DNA from: Aspidiotus rigidus
Taxonomy: Eukaryota; Arthropoda; Insecta; Hemiptera; Diaspididae
DNA: 64,000 nt
Assembly (NCBI GenBank): GCA_035079385.1
Contig: JAVHKY010000013.1
Coordinates: 930,001 to 994,000 of the forward strand
Direction of reading: 5' to 3'
The stretch's first letter is position 1. Each line of letters opens with the position of its first letter. A program made the translations under genes and the position numbers. Positions 51,430-62,826 of the stretch are shown here, one piece after another. Under the pieces are notes generated by a model that saw nothing but the letters and a program-made list of their open reading frames with translations, did no database searches and was not told the DNA's origin.

Positions 51430-51665
51430 CAGAAGAATAGAGTTTTGAAATTTTTTCAAATCCTCTTCCCTCTATTATAGAGCTTGAAACTGAAACTTTT
51501 TCATAATCCTTACGGGCTCATCTTCTTTGTAAGAGTCAGAGTTCAAAATTCTTCCAAATTGATGTAATTGATTTCTCTTCTCATCTCGATCTGGGCTTGA
51601 AATTTTTTCAAGTCTCTCTTTTATTGGAATTAAGGGCTCAATTTTTTTCAAGTCCCTAAATTAGG
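51430..51665. repeat. Degenerate minisatellite, TTGAAATTTTTTCAAGTC units
   Basis: Several irregular units share GGGCTTGAAATTTTTTCAAG and GGGCTCAATTTTTTTCAAG, separated by TCTCTTTTATTGGAATTA-like spacers. They resemble the units at 27485-27645 and their complements at 26221-26398, so this may be a third array of the same family. Confidence 0.5.
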
Positions 51666-54059
51666 TCAGAGTTATCCAAACGCGAACGTTTGACCAAGAA
51701 ATATACTCTCCAACAAAAGTGCTGGCGGATTTTACGCTAAAAAAGTTGATTGGGTTAGATGGTGACTACAAAGAAAATTTTTTATCATTATTATTATTTT
51801 AAAATATTACGGAGGAATAGAGTGAATAGAGAAATTGTGACTTTTCGTCTCAATTCAGTTTACAATGAGACGACAGCGCATACTCTATAGTCTATACTTG
51901 TAAAAGTTCTCCGGAGTCGATAAGAGTACGAAATGTTCAAGTATTCTATAATGAGCTAACAGAGAACACAAAAAACTAATAAATAATAAAACGCACCTAT
52001 GAGATAAGAAAATCAGAAGTCTCAGAAAATTTAAATTGATCTAAACAATTCGCCAAAGCTTCTAAAAGGAAAGAGTAGGAGGGAATTGAGAAATTTTGAT
52101 GCTGGGTTTTGGATCCCTTGTTGCAAATAGTTTATCATCGATAGTGATTCCGACTCACGTCTCATTTTGCACTTCCTTACTGCCTATCTCTCATAAGCGC
52201 TAAAGATTTCTAAAGTGAGCAATAAAAAAATGAATGTGAAGAAATTCGAATGATTAACAGAAATTTTGAGTCAAAAATATTCCATTCGCGAGAGGGGTAT
52301 CTATTTTACCCGGTGGTGTAACTAGGAGTAATCAAACCGCAATTAACTCTTGTTATGATGTTTGTGACGTCGACGAGGTTCGACGTCACGTATCCCTCGT
52401 ATAGTAGAATTGTTCGAAACTCGTCAAAGCAAAATTGTAGCGTATACTATATCCGATCGTACATATATTCTCTTTTTACCGTTATTCACCAACGTTCGTT
52501 AAATCTGACTCACCTTACTGCATGTACAATATGAATAAGATGTACACTAAATTACTAATAGGCCACTAGATTCATATGACAAAATTCGAGAGATTTCATC
52601 ATCTATTTTCTTTGTATCACGACGAATACGCAGTTACCTCGTAAATCAATTTTCGACCAAATTTCATTCCACTTCTCATTCTCACCAAATCACAACGTCT
52701 CCACGATACTTTGTATAATTAAATATTTTATTTTTTACCAAGTGAACTTAGTAGTTTTTTCCGATTCTCTACCTTTGTAGCCCATCACAATGTTCTATCA
52801 GTCAGAAGAATTTAATGACCAGTGCCTCGCCTCCCCCTTTCACAAAATTCTGGCTCCACCGGATCTTATTCGAAAAAATTAATTGAATTATTATTATTTG
52901 TACACTTTGAAGTACTTACATGTAGGTTATTAAAGTTCATAATTATACATATATATTTTTTTTTCTGTGTCATTATACCGTATAAACTTAATGGCTTTTC
53001 CTTGTGTGAACACATTGCAAGCTGGTCCGTTCTTTTTCGTACGTGTACGAGTATTTAAAAACAGACAGGCGCCGGGCACAGACCGGTGCGAAATATTAAT
53101 TCGGCACATACCATTCGTTTCCTCTACCCACCCGCCTTCAGTTTTCCATTTTTTTTTCTTTCTTCATTTCGTTCCCATTTCGAATTTTTCTCCCTCTCTT
53201 TTTCTATTATCTTTCTTTTTCTTCATTTTTTCATAGTTTTTTTCTTCGTCTTTTTTACCTTGTTATACATTTGATAACCTAGTTATGTGTTTATTCGAGG
53301 GAAAACGGAGCTCGTATAAATTGCAGTTATGTGGCCTTAAACGTACGTTTTGGTTGCTTCTGCTCTTTTTTTTTCTCCACCGCCCGTTCTTTCTAACTCG
53401 GACTAAACGTATTTTATATCGGAGACGGTATTTAGCAAGCGAACGGGCGCATATTTTACGTCGCGAAATTCCAGCAAACGTATATCTGCTCGTATCCGTA
53501 CAGGTGCCGTACCACCGCAGCGAAAGGACGGTGAGTTTTTCATCGTAAATTTTGAGTATCCTACGTATATACATACGAACGTAGGTTATATATGTATATT
53601 TTTAAGTTATTTCCTTTCCGTTCACCCTTTTTCAAAATTAGTTGCTCGTTTTTTCCCCCTGTTCCTTCTTCGGCGTATGAGGAAAAAATGGAATAAAATG
53701 AGCGTTTATAGGAGAAGAAATTGAATCATAAAACGAAAATAATATTGTTCGTGCTCGATCGGAAGGTGCGAAAATTGCGGCCTTTTTCTTACCGCGCTCT
53801 TTAGTGCCTCTTTCGCTTTCCTCTTTGCATATTTTCACATCCAAAGAAGCACTACGATCTTCACTGAAAAAGCCCTATAATCTTCACTTGTGAGATGAAG
53901 TACGTTCTAACGGTATTCAAAGCTCAATTTGTGGATAAATTTCAGTGTCTCATAAATTTTTGATGGTGAAGACGATATTTCTAATTGTTTCTCGATTTCG
54001 ATACGATTTAGTTTCCCTCGATTTTTAGTCCACACCTTCGACTGAAAATCGACCGAAAG
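51666..54059. other. Non-coding stretch
   Basis: Pyrimidine-rich at 53140-53270, CpG-rich at 53280-53560. A GTGAGT donor at about 53529 follows an open frame, but no linked exon could be shown. Confidence 0.35.
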
Positions 54060-54520
54060 TTTACTTCTTTTAAAGTCTTGGTTGGAAATGCAGCGTCTCT
54101 ACGTTATTGAAGTGGATCTCATATCAACGTTGATATCAGGTCGATGTGGGGTCCACAAAATGTCGACTCCATTTCGATTAATTTGTCACTTCTTATTTGA
54201 AGTGGACTTCTCCAAATGTTGACGTTCTTAATGTCTTTACCGGCACCCTTACCCCATTGCAATAATGCAAAACCGCGAGTCCGAGTTTGAGATTTTCAAT
54301 CTTAGCAAACAGTATATTAGGCCATACTAGCTGTAAACTAGTAATATACGTTTTTTCAGTCGACATCAATCTATAATACTACGGCCGACTCAATTTCGAC
54401 GTCGACAATGAGTCGATGATAAGAAGGATCAGTTGATTTTAAGTCGAGTTCCGGTCACTTTAGGTCGATGTGCGATCAAAATTGGTTGAAGTTGCAGAAT
54501 CGATGTCGATTTACGGAGAT
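54060..54520. repeat. Degenerate AGTCGA/GTCGATGT low-complexity region
   Basis: The words GTCGATGT, AGTCGA, GTCGACA, GAAGTGGA and ATCAACGTTGATATCA recur at irregular intervals on both strands. No fixed period is evident. It resembles the TTAAGCC-rich segments in style but not in sequence. Confidence 0.35.
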
Positions 54521-54637
54521 GAGATTTGAGAATAAAAAGTATTTGTTAAGAAAAAAGGAGACTTGACTGGACGACAAATTACAGCAATAAAAATTAAATT
54601 TAATACACTTTCATCTGAAAAAATTAATTATTTATTT

Positions 54638-54676
54638 GACCAACGTTTCGAACGTCCTGCGTTCTTCATCAGGGTC
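54638..54676 (-). ncRNA. Hammerhead-ribozyme-like motif (locus B)
   Basis: On the minus strand GACC-CTGATGA is followed by a perfect 5-bp stem II (GAACG/CGTTC, loop CAGGA) and GAAACGTT, then GGTC, which is the exact complement of GACC. All conserved hammerhead boxes (CUGAUGA, GAAA) and stem I are in place, and ACGU after GAA can form stem III between two copies. AAATAAATAATT follows. This is the most compact example in the window. Activity and the parent element are unproven. Confidence 0.55.
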
Positions 54677-56361
54677 GAAATATTTGCACTGCGAACTCAA
54701 GTGTCGATGTCCATGAATTTGTTCACAGCTGAACTCTTAAAGTCAACTTCATTGGACATTCACTTATTATATTGTGTTCCATAATTTTCCCCGGTCACTT
54801 TCAAAAGCTCTTCACGAAATAACAATTGCTCCGCGACGTCAACATAGTGCTTTTAACTCCCAGAACTAAATCATATTCGTCTTTCTGGAAATTTTTACCA
54901 ACCCTTGAATGAGGTGAAGTGCTCAAGACCACAGTTTACTCCTGACGTCACCATAAAAATTTCACTGACGTTTAGCACATTTTTTTGATGACTCCCAGCC
55001 ATGAGATTTACATAATTATAAGATTTTATTCAATTAGCGAAAATACATCAAGTTTGTAATTGATCACATGAAAGAAAGTACAAATGTAGGTTGGATTAAG
55101 ACTCCAGTTTTTTGAAGAAGAGAAAAAATTCGAGACTTCCCGAGCAAAAACTATTACACAGAAACTTCCGCCTGACGAGTACAAAAAATTGGCCCATCTC
55201 ATTCGTAAGTCAAATGGTAGTTCTCTCATCTTATTAATAGGAGTACATGTATGTAGCAGAGTGATGTATGTCGTAAAATTTTCCAAAAGAGAGATGGAAA
55301 TGTGAGCATGAAAAATGAAACCCGTTCGTGGCAACAATCTCCAGCTGATATCTACTATATAGTGATAGACACCGACGATAAGATTTCTGCCCATTATTTG
55401 GTCGGTGCGAGGAAGCGCTGTTAAATCTGTATCCGAAAGAGACAAAATTGCCGAAAATTAACTTAAAACTGTCCGTCAAACAACAACAACGCACGTAATA
55501 TCGAACATAGCTGCCGTATTTGCCTCCCTATAACCGCTTTATCGGCAAAAGCTCAGCTTGCAATCCTCGTCCATATTAATGACGTTACTCCGATTCGGTT
55601 GTATAGTATGCTACATAGTTAATAATAATTTTCGCGACTAAATTATAGCTCCGGAAATGAACCAGTGCAGCGCCTATCTTATACGCGCGTGTATAGATAT
55701 ATATGTATACTGACTATATATACGTGTAAACCAAAATATAGCATTTATTTGGTTGTCCTCTATTCGCGCGGCCAACGAACGTTGGCATCGCTTATTTGCA
55801 TAATATTCCAAAAAGGCCGTTATAGACTAATCTTTTAATAAAGCGCCTCGCACAATCATTACCGCCTTCGCTTCGCGTCCTTATAATATTACCCAGTTTT
55901 CTTTGTTCCATGACCCGAAAAGTAAACAAACCGCACACGGCTTTCGTATCACATACCTATGTAATATGTGTTCGTGGCCACGGGTACTCGAAATTTTTTT
56001 CATCTTTCCCCTATTTCCTTATTTTTATGATATTGTCTACCGATTACCCCGCAATGAGACGATATAATATTTTTTACGACCCGCCCGATATACTCGAGTT
56101 ACGTTATTGTCTATCCGTTACCTTATTACAGGTTGCGTGACATCGTTTGTCAGGCGTATTTCTTTCATACGAAAGTTCGCAGTATCACGCTCGTGGAAAG
56201 CTGCAACAAGAGCGCGTTCAATCAAAACGCATCATCGTAGCTTGAAAGTTAACTCCGTACATGATACGCGCACCAAATATGAAATAGTAATAATATTTTT
56301 CTCGTGGAACGGCTACAAAAATTGAATAAAAATTTTCCGTCTGTTTCGCTTCTGTTTGCAG
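54677..56361. other. Upstream flank or intron of the 56-62 kb gene
   Basis: Earlier exons of the plus-strand gene should lie here or further upstream, because its first visible exon begins within a codon. 56135-56240 has an acceptor-like TTATTACAG followed by an open frame (LRDIVCQAYFFHTKV…), but no donor was found. CpG content rises from about 55500. Confidence 0.3.
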
Positions 56362-56478
56362 CAATCTGGCTTCAGTATGTGGTCACCATATATACGAAGA
56401 ATATTTCGGAACCGATTTACCAGACGAAGGCGAAATGCTTCCAGAACATGATCCGTTTGTGTCGCCCAATTTCATAAG
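56362..56478 (+). CDS. Exon of unrecognised plus-strand gene (117 bp)
   Basis: The acceptor TTCTGTTTGCAG (to 56361) and donor AAG/GTGAGA (56479) are both strong. Only one frame is open; it reads NLASVCGHHIYEEYFGTDLP and continues to a PFVSPNFI end, an acidic, proline-containing protein-like sequence. The exon is entered after two bases of a codon and left in phase 2. The protein family was not recognised. The frame can be continued either through a 16-nt micro-exon or straight into the next exon. Confidence 0.75.
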
Positions 56479-56997
56479 GTGAGAAACTTGAACTACTATA
56501 TTGTAGAAATAGGAACTTTTTCCTGCATCTTGGGCCTCGAGAGGGTGATTCTAGAAGTGTATAATACTGTAGATGCCTTCCGTTCGATAGGAAATCCATT
56601 TTTATTGAAATATCTATAAAAATCAATTATTCTAAAAGTTTTCTTCACAGCTTTCACAAGTTTCATTAATTTAAAGATAGACCTGAATCTTTTTAATGAA
56701 GCACAGAAATCTTGGAGACTAAAAAAATACACGATTCTTGATGCATGGTATTTCTATTTTATTGAAGTGTTTTTGTATATAGTGCTCAAGAAGATACCTA
56801 GTTTTCTTAAATTATTTCTATACCGGTAGCTATTGAGTTTGAACTTCAAAGAGGTCTCACTTTATAGTACGAAGAATGCAAGAAAAAATGTTGACTTAAT
56901 TTCATTCAGTAAATCTTCATTTATTACAAACACGTTCTTTTAGATAATTCTATTTTATGTAGGTAAAAAAAATTTATCTGCGATTGTTTTGTTTCAG

Positions 56998-57013
56998 TAT
57001 AAGTAGGAGTGAG
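56998..57013 (+). CDS. Possible 16-nt micro-exon
   Basis: GTTTTGTTTCAG ends at 56997 and GTATAT begins at 57014. Between them lie 16 bases that, joined to the previous exon, read S-ISRSE and leave phase 0, which is the phase needed by an acceptor at 57274. The fit of phases is suggestive, but the donor is weak. Confidence 0.3.
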
Positions 57014-57273
57014 GTATATTTTAAAAGAATAGGAATATGTTAGCTCGATAAAACCTGATATGAATTAGGTAGTCAAGACTTTTTGATCTGCATTGAACCG
57101 TACTCCAGATATTTGTCTTACAAAGTACCCCCCTTTGATACAGGATAGAAAGTATGATGAGATTTTGAGGCGTTGAGAGTGATTTACCGTTCAACTTCAC
57201 AGTTATTTCTAGTGTTACTTTTCGAGTTCTTGGATGCCAGAGGAAAGTTTGAATTCTTTTCTTAGCGTAATAG

Positions 57274-57524
57274 ACGAGACAGTCCGTATGCACGAACAGG
57301 TTAGATTTTACAAAGAAGACGACACAACCGACGACCATCTCATATGATGCTCGAGCAGCTAGCAGCCTCCCGCTGGAAGTCCGAATCAGTCGAATGCGAA
57401 TAGAAGAACGATTTGTAGAGAAACCTAGTCCGTTCTCTTTGGTTGAGTCGGAATGGGCTCACAAAAGCAAGTATCGATCGAAGAGAGTAAATAAAAAAAG
57501 TCCTAAACGATCTCCAACTCCGAA
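57274..57524 (+). CDS. Exon of the same gene, Ser/Arg/Lys-rich region
   Basis: The donor CCGAA/GTAAGT (57525) is strong. The frame is open back to a TAG at 57271-57273 and reads SLPLEVRISRMRIEERFVEK, then PSPFSLVESEWAHKSKYRSK and a KKSPKRSPTP tail, a basic SP-motif-rich segment suggesting a phosphorylated nuclear or cytoskeletal protein (inference). It leaves in phase 2, matching the next exon. The 5' border is uncertain: the better acceptor at 57264-57265 opens another protein-like frame (VIDETVRMHEQVRFYKEDD) that stops at about 57345, so alternative splicing, a frameshift or the micro-exon route must be considered. Confidence 0.6.
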
Positions 57525-57812
57525 GTAAGTTTTTTGTTCTAAGCTTTTCAATCTTCAGCCCAATGATAAATATAAACGTACGTTCTGAGAAGGGCAGGAC
57601 AATTAGGGATATAGTCTGAAAGCTCCTTAGTTTTAGTTCTTTCACACTACACTCTTATATAAGAAAGGCATTTTATGAAAATATTCTGGATGATGTAGTA
57701 ACACTATAGAGACCCCGTTCTATGATTACCGTCTTTGTGACTTTCCCTTGAAGTTCTCTTCTGATGCAATTGTTTTGAACAATAATAATGACAAAAACGT
57801 TCCATCTTTCAG

Positions 57813-57898
57813 CTCTTCAGAGCCTACTTGCAATTCACCGATCAATCCATTGATGTCAATCATCATGTCACCTCACTTACAGAAACTCGTGGGTCTCG
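57813..57898 (+). CDS. Exon of the same gene (86 bp)
   Basis: Strong acceptor CCATCTTTCAG and strong donor TCTCG/GTAAGTATGG. Entered with one base (AA+C joins the previous exon without a stop), it reads SSEPTCNSPINPLMSIIMSP and HLQKLVGL, and leaves in phase 1. Two exons with matching phases and strong sites make this a real gene. Confidence 0.8.
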
Positions 57899-58050
57899 GT
57901 AAGTATGGAAATAATTATTAGGTACATCTTTTCATACTTTATTAGAGAATAAAACATACCCCTGCAAGTCCGAGATTCGTGTAATAAAGGTTACAGACAG
58001 GTACAATAAGTTGAAAAATTCTCACATTTTCACCAAATTAAAAAATTTTA

Positions 58051-58106
58051 AACCACTAAAAACGATTTATGTTTCGAGTAGACTTCGATGCTCATCATCA
58101 GGTGAT
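58051..58106 (-). ncRNA. Degenerate hammerhead-like motif (locus C)
   Basis: On the minus strand ATCAC-CTGATGA, a short stem II (GAG/CTC with a long loop), GAAA, and then GTGGT, which pairs with ATCAC, keep the hammerhead order. The ACGU after GAA is lost and stem III is poor, so it is probably inactive. Confidence 0.35.
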
Positions 58107-58236
58107 AAAATTGACTGAACATTTTGTACTCGTATACGTGAGAGAAATACGTTCGAATTACTATAGCCTGTCATATTCTCGTCTCGTTCGTACTGAAGAA
58201 GACATAAGCCTACTTTCACACCACTATTTCCAAGTC

Positions 58237-58283
58237 AACCCTTTCTACTTTGTCGCGAAAGATTCGCGCTTGTAGAAAGGGTT
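58237..58283. repeat. 47-bp nested hairpin
   Basis: AACCCTTTCTAC (58237-58248) pairs perfectly with GTAGAAAGGGTT (58272-58283). Inside, GCGAA and TTCGC form a second small stem. It could be a structured RNA element or a small foldback. Confidence 0.6.
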
Positions 58284-58375
58284 AGATTCACCCTGTATAA
58301 ATCCTTCCGCGACAACAAAAAATCACTTCTTCTGCCTCCGAGCTCGCTTAATATTAGCTTCTCTTCGTTGACTTA

Positions 58376-58580
58376 CTCCTGATCCACGCTAATTTGGTGG
58401 GATCTTCTCTGTGTCCTTCTTCTCCACAATTTTTCCGGTGGAAGACTCCAGCTTATCTCTGATCCACGCTGCTTCGGTAGGATCCTCTCTTCTGCTTTCT
58501 TTCTACACACTGATTTTGGTGGAAGACTCCAGCTTACTCCTGATTCACGCTGATTCGGTGAGATCCTTCCTTCTTTGTCC
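58376..58580. repeat. Tandem repeat, 80-81-bp period, 2.5 units
   Basis: Units begin at 58376, 58456 and 58537. Landmarks are CTGATCCACGCT, TCGGTAGGATCC and GGTGGAAGACTCCAGCTTA. Open frames across it on both strands are products of the repeat. Confidence 0.8.
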
Positions 58581-60181
58581 ATTTACGCTATTTCAGACTA
58601 TTTTGGCGTCTAGAAGACTGTATAAAAGCATTCACTATAATAAAAGTCAGTCCAAAACAAGAAAACAAGCAATGGCTTCTCACAAGGCGTTTCGGAGTCT
58701 TCGGAACCGCAAAGTACTACTGGCACAACCCACTTCATGTTGCACCCAACAAAGTCGGGTCCCGCAACAAACGAAAGAACTGCGTAAAGCGAAGACGAGG
58801 GAATAGGAAGAGGAAAAACGAGGGGGAATGTGAATCATGAGAAGCTGTGGGAGAGAAAAGAATTGTCAGCCGTGAATTGAGTGAGTCAGTGTCAGAATTA
58901 GATTTCATATTCTTCCAATCTGTTGAATATTTCTGTGTTCTTAGAGGCAGTAGAATATTGAATAAAGGAGATATTTTATCATCATAAGGCTCAAGCTATG
59001 TGTTCTTTGCGGCACTGATTCAATGAGTATACTCGAATAACGTATACTCGTCTTTTCCATGAAGAGGGCTCTGCTTGGTAAATATGTAAGTGGACGTATA
59101 GTATGTGAAGTTGTAGAAATACTGGGCACACATGATAGGGTTATGATACTGAATTCAAATTATTGGAGCTCTATGTTCGATGTCTAAGTTATAATGATTA
59201 TTATGATATTGAAGTCCATGTGATTATCCAGAGGGTGATCAAGCAGACCTGGGCTGTAGATAGACCCTTGGAGGTGCATATCTCATATTAAGCAAGATGT
59301 ACTCGGGTATCTTGAGTATTCTTGGAATTACGGATCTTGTTATGATCCATGTAGGGAAGTTAGGACCCCCGCGGAGATTGAGATCACAGCAGTTGCTGGG
59401 GATAATAACACCCTCCGGGTAACTTACTTGATGCTAGTGTAATTAGAAATCCTTGAGTTACAACTTGGAGAGGAAAAAAATAGGAACCATGGGGGAATCT
59501 GGGCGATTTACTTCCGAACCCGTGGTCTCAGAGGCTGGCGGGTTCATTCGGGTAGAGCAATATTAGTTTTGTAATTCCTGGAGTTTGTTTCACAAATTTA
59601 AAACGAGTCTAATAAACCTCTAGTTGCGGTATAAGAGAGGATACTCTATCCGGAGAGCTTCGCGAGGCTTTTTAGGGCGAGGTTCTAGGAACTGGTAGCC
59701 ACAGTAACGAAAAATATGAGTGGTGATCTGTTATTGCAGCTGGGTCTTGATAAAGTTAGATGCGATCAGACAGTTATTTAACAGTTCTAGACAATTGTTC
59801 TGTCATGACGGTTGCATCACATTTACAGTAGGAGTCTGATACAGTTGTACCTTGGTAGACATTTTATGCTAAGAGTGTACCTACATAGATGGAATAGAAG
59901 ACTGCATTAAGGTTCACATTTCTCAGAATGTTTGTCATTCGTTGAGAACTAACCCCACAAACAGGATCGAGACTTGCCCACTTCTTAATTTCTTTTCAGT
60001 AATGAGTTTCAGCAGAGAGAGGCAGTAAGTGAATGAGGTGATTGCTTGTTTCTCTGAGCAATGAAATTAAAAGTATTTTTTTCTACCTCGATAAGTGAAG
60101 AGCTGGAAAAATCCTTTCTTCAAAACACCCTCTGAAAGCGTATCATAAATTGAGCTGTTAGCCTTTAAAATACAGATTTTC

Positions 60182-60437
60182 TGGCACAGCCAAATGAATA
60201 AAGATCATGTTTTATGTCTTTCTCAGTATACGAGTATTTTGCTGTTGAATGTTAGTATGACTGTGTAAATGGAATATACAGAATGAATACTGATATGCTT
60301 AGCACTTTATATCATATGTTCTATATCTCAGTACATATCAGGGTGAGTGCACTTCTCTTTCCGTTATTTTGGGGGAGAACGGGTGTGCTCGCGGATTTTC
60401 GCAACAGGGGGGGGTGAGACTAAAGATATGAAACGTG
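60182..60437 (+). mobile_element. CATGTTTCATGTCTTT inverted-repeat element, copy 2
   Basis: Inverted ends CATGTTTTATGTCTTT (60206-60221) and AAAGATATGAAACGTG (60422-60437), with the outer block CTGGCACAGCCAAAT at 60181-60195. Interior motifs GTGTGCTCGCGGA and a G run match the copy at 29782-30028. Copy 2 is the more diverged. Confidence 0.6.
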
Positions 60438-61745
60438 TCAAAACTTATCGTTGTCATGCTGCTGAGTAATCAGAATTTTGTGTCAGGAAATGTTCAGAAA
60501 GAAGATCTGATGCAAAAAATAAAATATTGTATCAGCAGATGCGCTTAAACAATCATTAGCGCTTCAGTGAGTACTACTGCTCGTACGAATTGCTGCTCTT
60601 GAACTCATCTTTCTTTCTTACCATAAAACTCGCACTCAAGAATCGCTTATTTCTACCATTGTTGGTCTAACTCATCTCAGTCAAAATATCTTCGTATTCT
60701 CTGGTCTGACAGATTTAGAAAAATATGATCGGGTACCTACCTAATCTACGAAACTTTGTCGTTACATCAAGTCTATAAATGAAGCCTAGTTAACGAAGCG
60801 TTTTCGTATACACCAGGCTTATACGGAGTTTATAAACTCGTCGCTGTTACTTAAATAGGAGTATCATGGGCTCGACAACGACTTCGACGCACGTAACCAA
60901 ATTAAAGTCAAATTTGAAGCGAAAATCTAAGCCCACGGGATACCGGATGACGCGATGTGACGGTCATTAGGTTCCGTGGAGAAATTCTATCTTCACTCGC
61001 TACGAAGCTCATCAATCTATTCTCATATCAACGCGAAAGATTGAGCAAAAATTTAAACCGAATACAGTAGGATACCATAATGAAAAACTAAAGAAAGGTT
61101 TTATTCTACATACCTACGTATGTCTACACGCTTCCCTTCACAATTTATACGTCACGTATAGTATAATCAAAACCCTTATAGCATCTCTTTTATAGATACA
61201 TTATGAAAAGAGCGCGCAAGCAAAATTCGTCTTTTTTTCTATTTCGCGTCTGTTCATGCTTTATAGTGTAAGAGAAAAGTATTCCATATCAAGTTTTCAT
61301 AAAATATTTTTATTCGTAAAAGGTTTTAACGAAAAATTTTTTGCTTAAAGAAACGATACGTCGTCGTATCGTCCAGTCCAGTTTTACTATCACCATCCCG
61401 AAATACTATAAGAATTTGCATATATCCGAGAGGGAGAAAAAGGAAAGAAAGTTGTTTCCTATAAAAATCGTTCTAACGCGAAATTGTTCATTTTCAAATA
61501 CCGTTGAAAATTGTTTCTCTACTCTCTCATGAAACGAAAAGCCGAAGAGAAAAAAGAATAATGTCGAAATGAAAATGAAAATAAAGAGGAAACGAATCGC
61601 TTTGAATATCGTCAATATAAGTATACGAAAATAAAATAGAACAAGCGATCCAGACGAGAAATTACGTGTCCTTCTGTCGATACAGCCTACCATAGGTAAC
61701 TGAAAATCCAATGATAAAAAGTGTCCGATTATTATGTTACTATAG

Positions 61746-62095
61746 ATCACCAAGAGAGAGATGATGAGGCAAAAAGGCGACAGAAGAGATGTTTACAAAA
61801 AATTCAAGCTAAATCACTGGATCTCTCGGAAGTTAGCCATGAATCAAGGTCAACGTCGAGCCAACGCGAATCACTGAGGGTGAATAACCGATCTCGATCT
61901 TCTATAAATAACCGTGAGTTGTTTCTACATTTCGTACCTGAAAGAACTGAACTATTTGTAACTCAGATTTCGTATAATTTAAGGTTCCGAAAAGCATTCA
62001 AGAGAAATAAAACGCGGAGAAAAGAAGCTCTCTCGTCAGATTCGAGGAAAATCACCCCTCCCCTTAAGTGCGTCACAGTTTCGATTGAAATCTAG
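61746..62095 (+). CDS. Probable terminal coding exon of the plus-strand gene
   Basis: The acceptor TTATGTTACTATAG precedes 61746. Entry with two bases completes the codon left by the 57813-57898 exon (G+AT = Asp) and gives DHQERDDEAKRRQKRCLQK, then a long polar, Ser/Arg-rich stretch to a stop at 62093-62095. AATAAA follows 32 bases later. The N-terminal part is charged and could be a short coiled coil. The domain is not recognised. A strong internal donor (GTGAGT at 61914) allows an alternative, shorter exon. Confidence 0.6.
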
Positions 62096-62126
62096 TCAAT
62101 TCAATAAGATCAATTCTCGATGATCG

Positions 62127-62132
62127 AATAAA
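62127..62132 (+). terminator. Poly(A) signal of the plus-strand gene
   Basis: AATAAA 32 bases after the stop, followed by T/G-rich DNA (CTTGATGTGTTATTCTT). Confidence 0.55.
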
Positions 62133-62826
62133 CTTGATGTGTTATTCTTCATCATAAATGGTTATTAGTTTATTATTATTATTTCATCAAGAGTAGATAA
62201 AATAAACCAGGAATTGAGATGATGTAATTTTTTGATTGGTTTACGAAGTCACAAATATGAAATTGTAACGGTCTACTGCGTAGGCCTATAGGGAAAGTCT
62301 AAACGCCTTTCGCACTCGAATAGAAGTAATGTTAGGCTCGGTTCGCAACCCATTTCTCTCACACTCGCGCATACGCTACACAATCACTTAAGAGTACTAT
62401 CTGGGTACACTTTTCTGAAGATAAATCCACATGATTACGAGTATGAAGCGCTCGATACAATTTTCAACAGTTTTGGAAGGAGAGGAAATGGACAATTGAC
62501 TCGGCGTGTGGGCGAGCAATCATTCATACTTACGATTCGAATTCCTCGTTGCTTTCAAAGCATCAGGCTTAAATTTAGGGAGAGGCACCTTTGAGAAGAG
62601 GCGGAGAAAATTTTTCCTCATCGTTTTGTTCGAAAAATTGAGTCAAACTACATAATTAGTTAGAAGTTCCAGGGAGATCACTCTCTCTTACTCTCTCCCC
62701 ACCTGCAAATTTGTGCTGCATGAATGATTTGCGGAAACGATATCTTGATACCAAAAGACGAACATGCGAATAACCAATATATTGTAAAAAGTCATGAAAC
62801 AATTACCTAAACAGTGTTTTATAAAG
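62133..62826. other. Intergenic gap between converging genes
   Basis: About 0.7 kb between the poly(A) signal of the plus-strand gene and the stop codon of the minus-strand exon. A TTA repeat lies near 62166-62182. Nothing else recognised. Confidence 0.4.

Larger units (their letters stand above)
57899..61745 (+). other. About 3.8-kb intron with inserted repeats
   Basis: Begins with GTAAGTATGG and ends with TTATGTTACTATAG. It holds hammerhead-like locus C, a hairpin at 58237-58283, an 80-bp tandem repeat at 58376-58580, and an inverted-repeat element at 60206-60437. Further small phase-1 exons could be hidden in it. A segment at about 59340-59700 has some LTR-like character but no proven ends. 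Confidence 0.5.

Noticed and set aside
55026..55445. 139-codon minus-strand open frame
   Set aside because: No recognised motif or splice partner; composition typical of chance frames here.
59338..59703. Possible solo LTR (TGTTATGATCC to GGTAGCCACA with AATAAA inside)
   Set aside because: No target duplication at the ends, no primer-binding site or partner LTR; could be coincidence.
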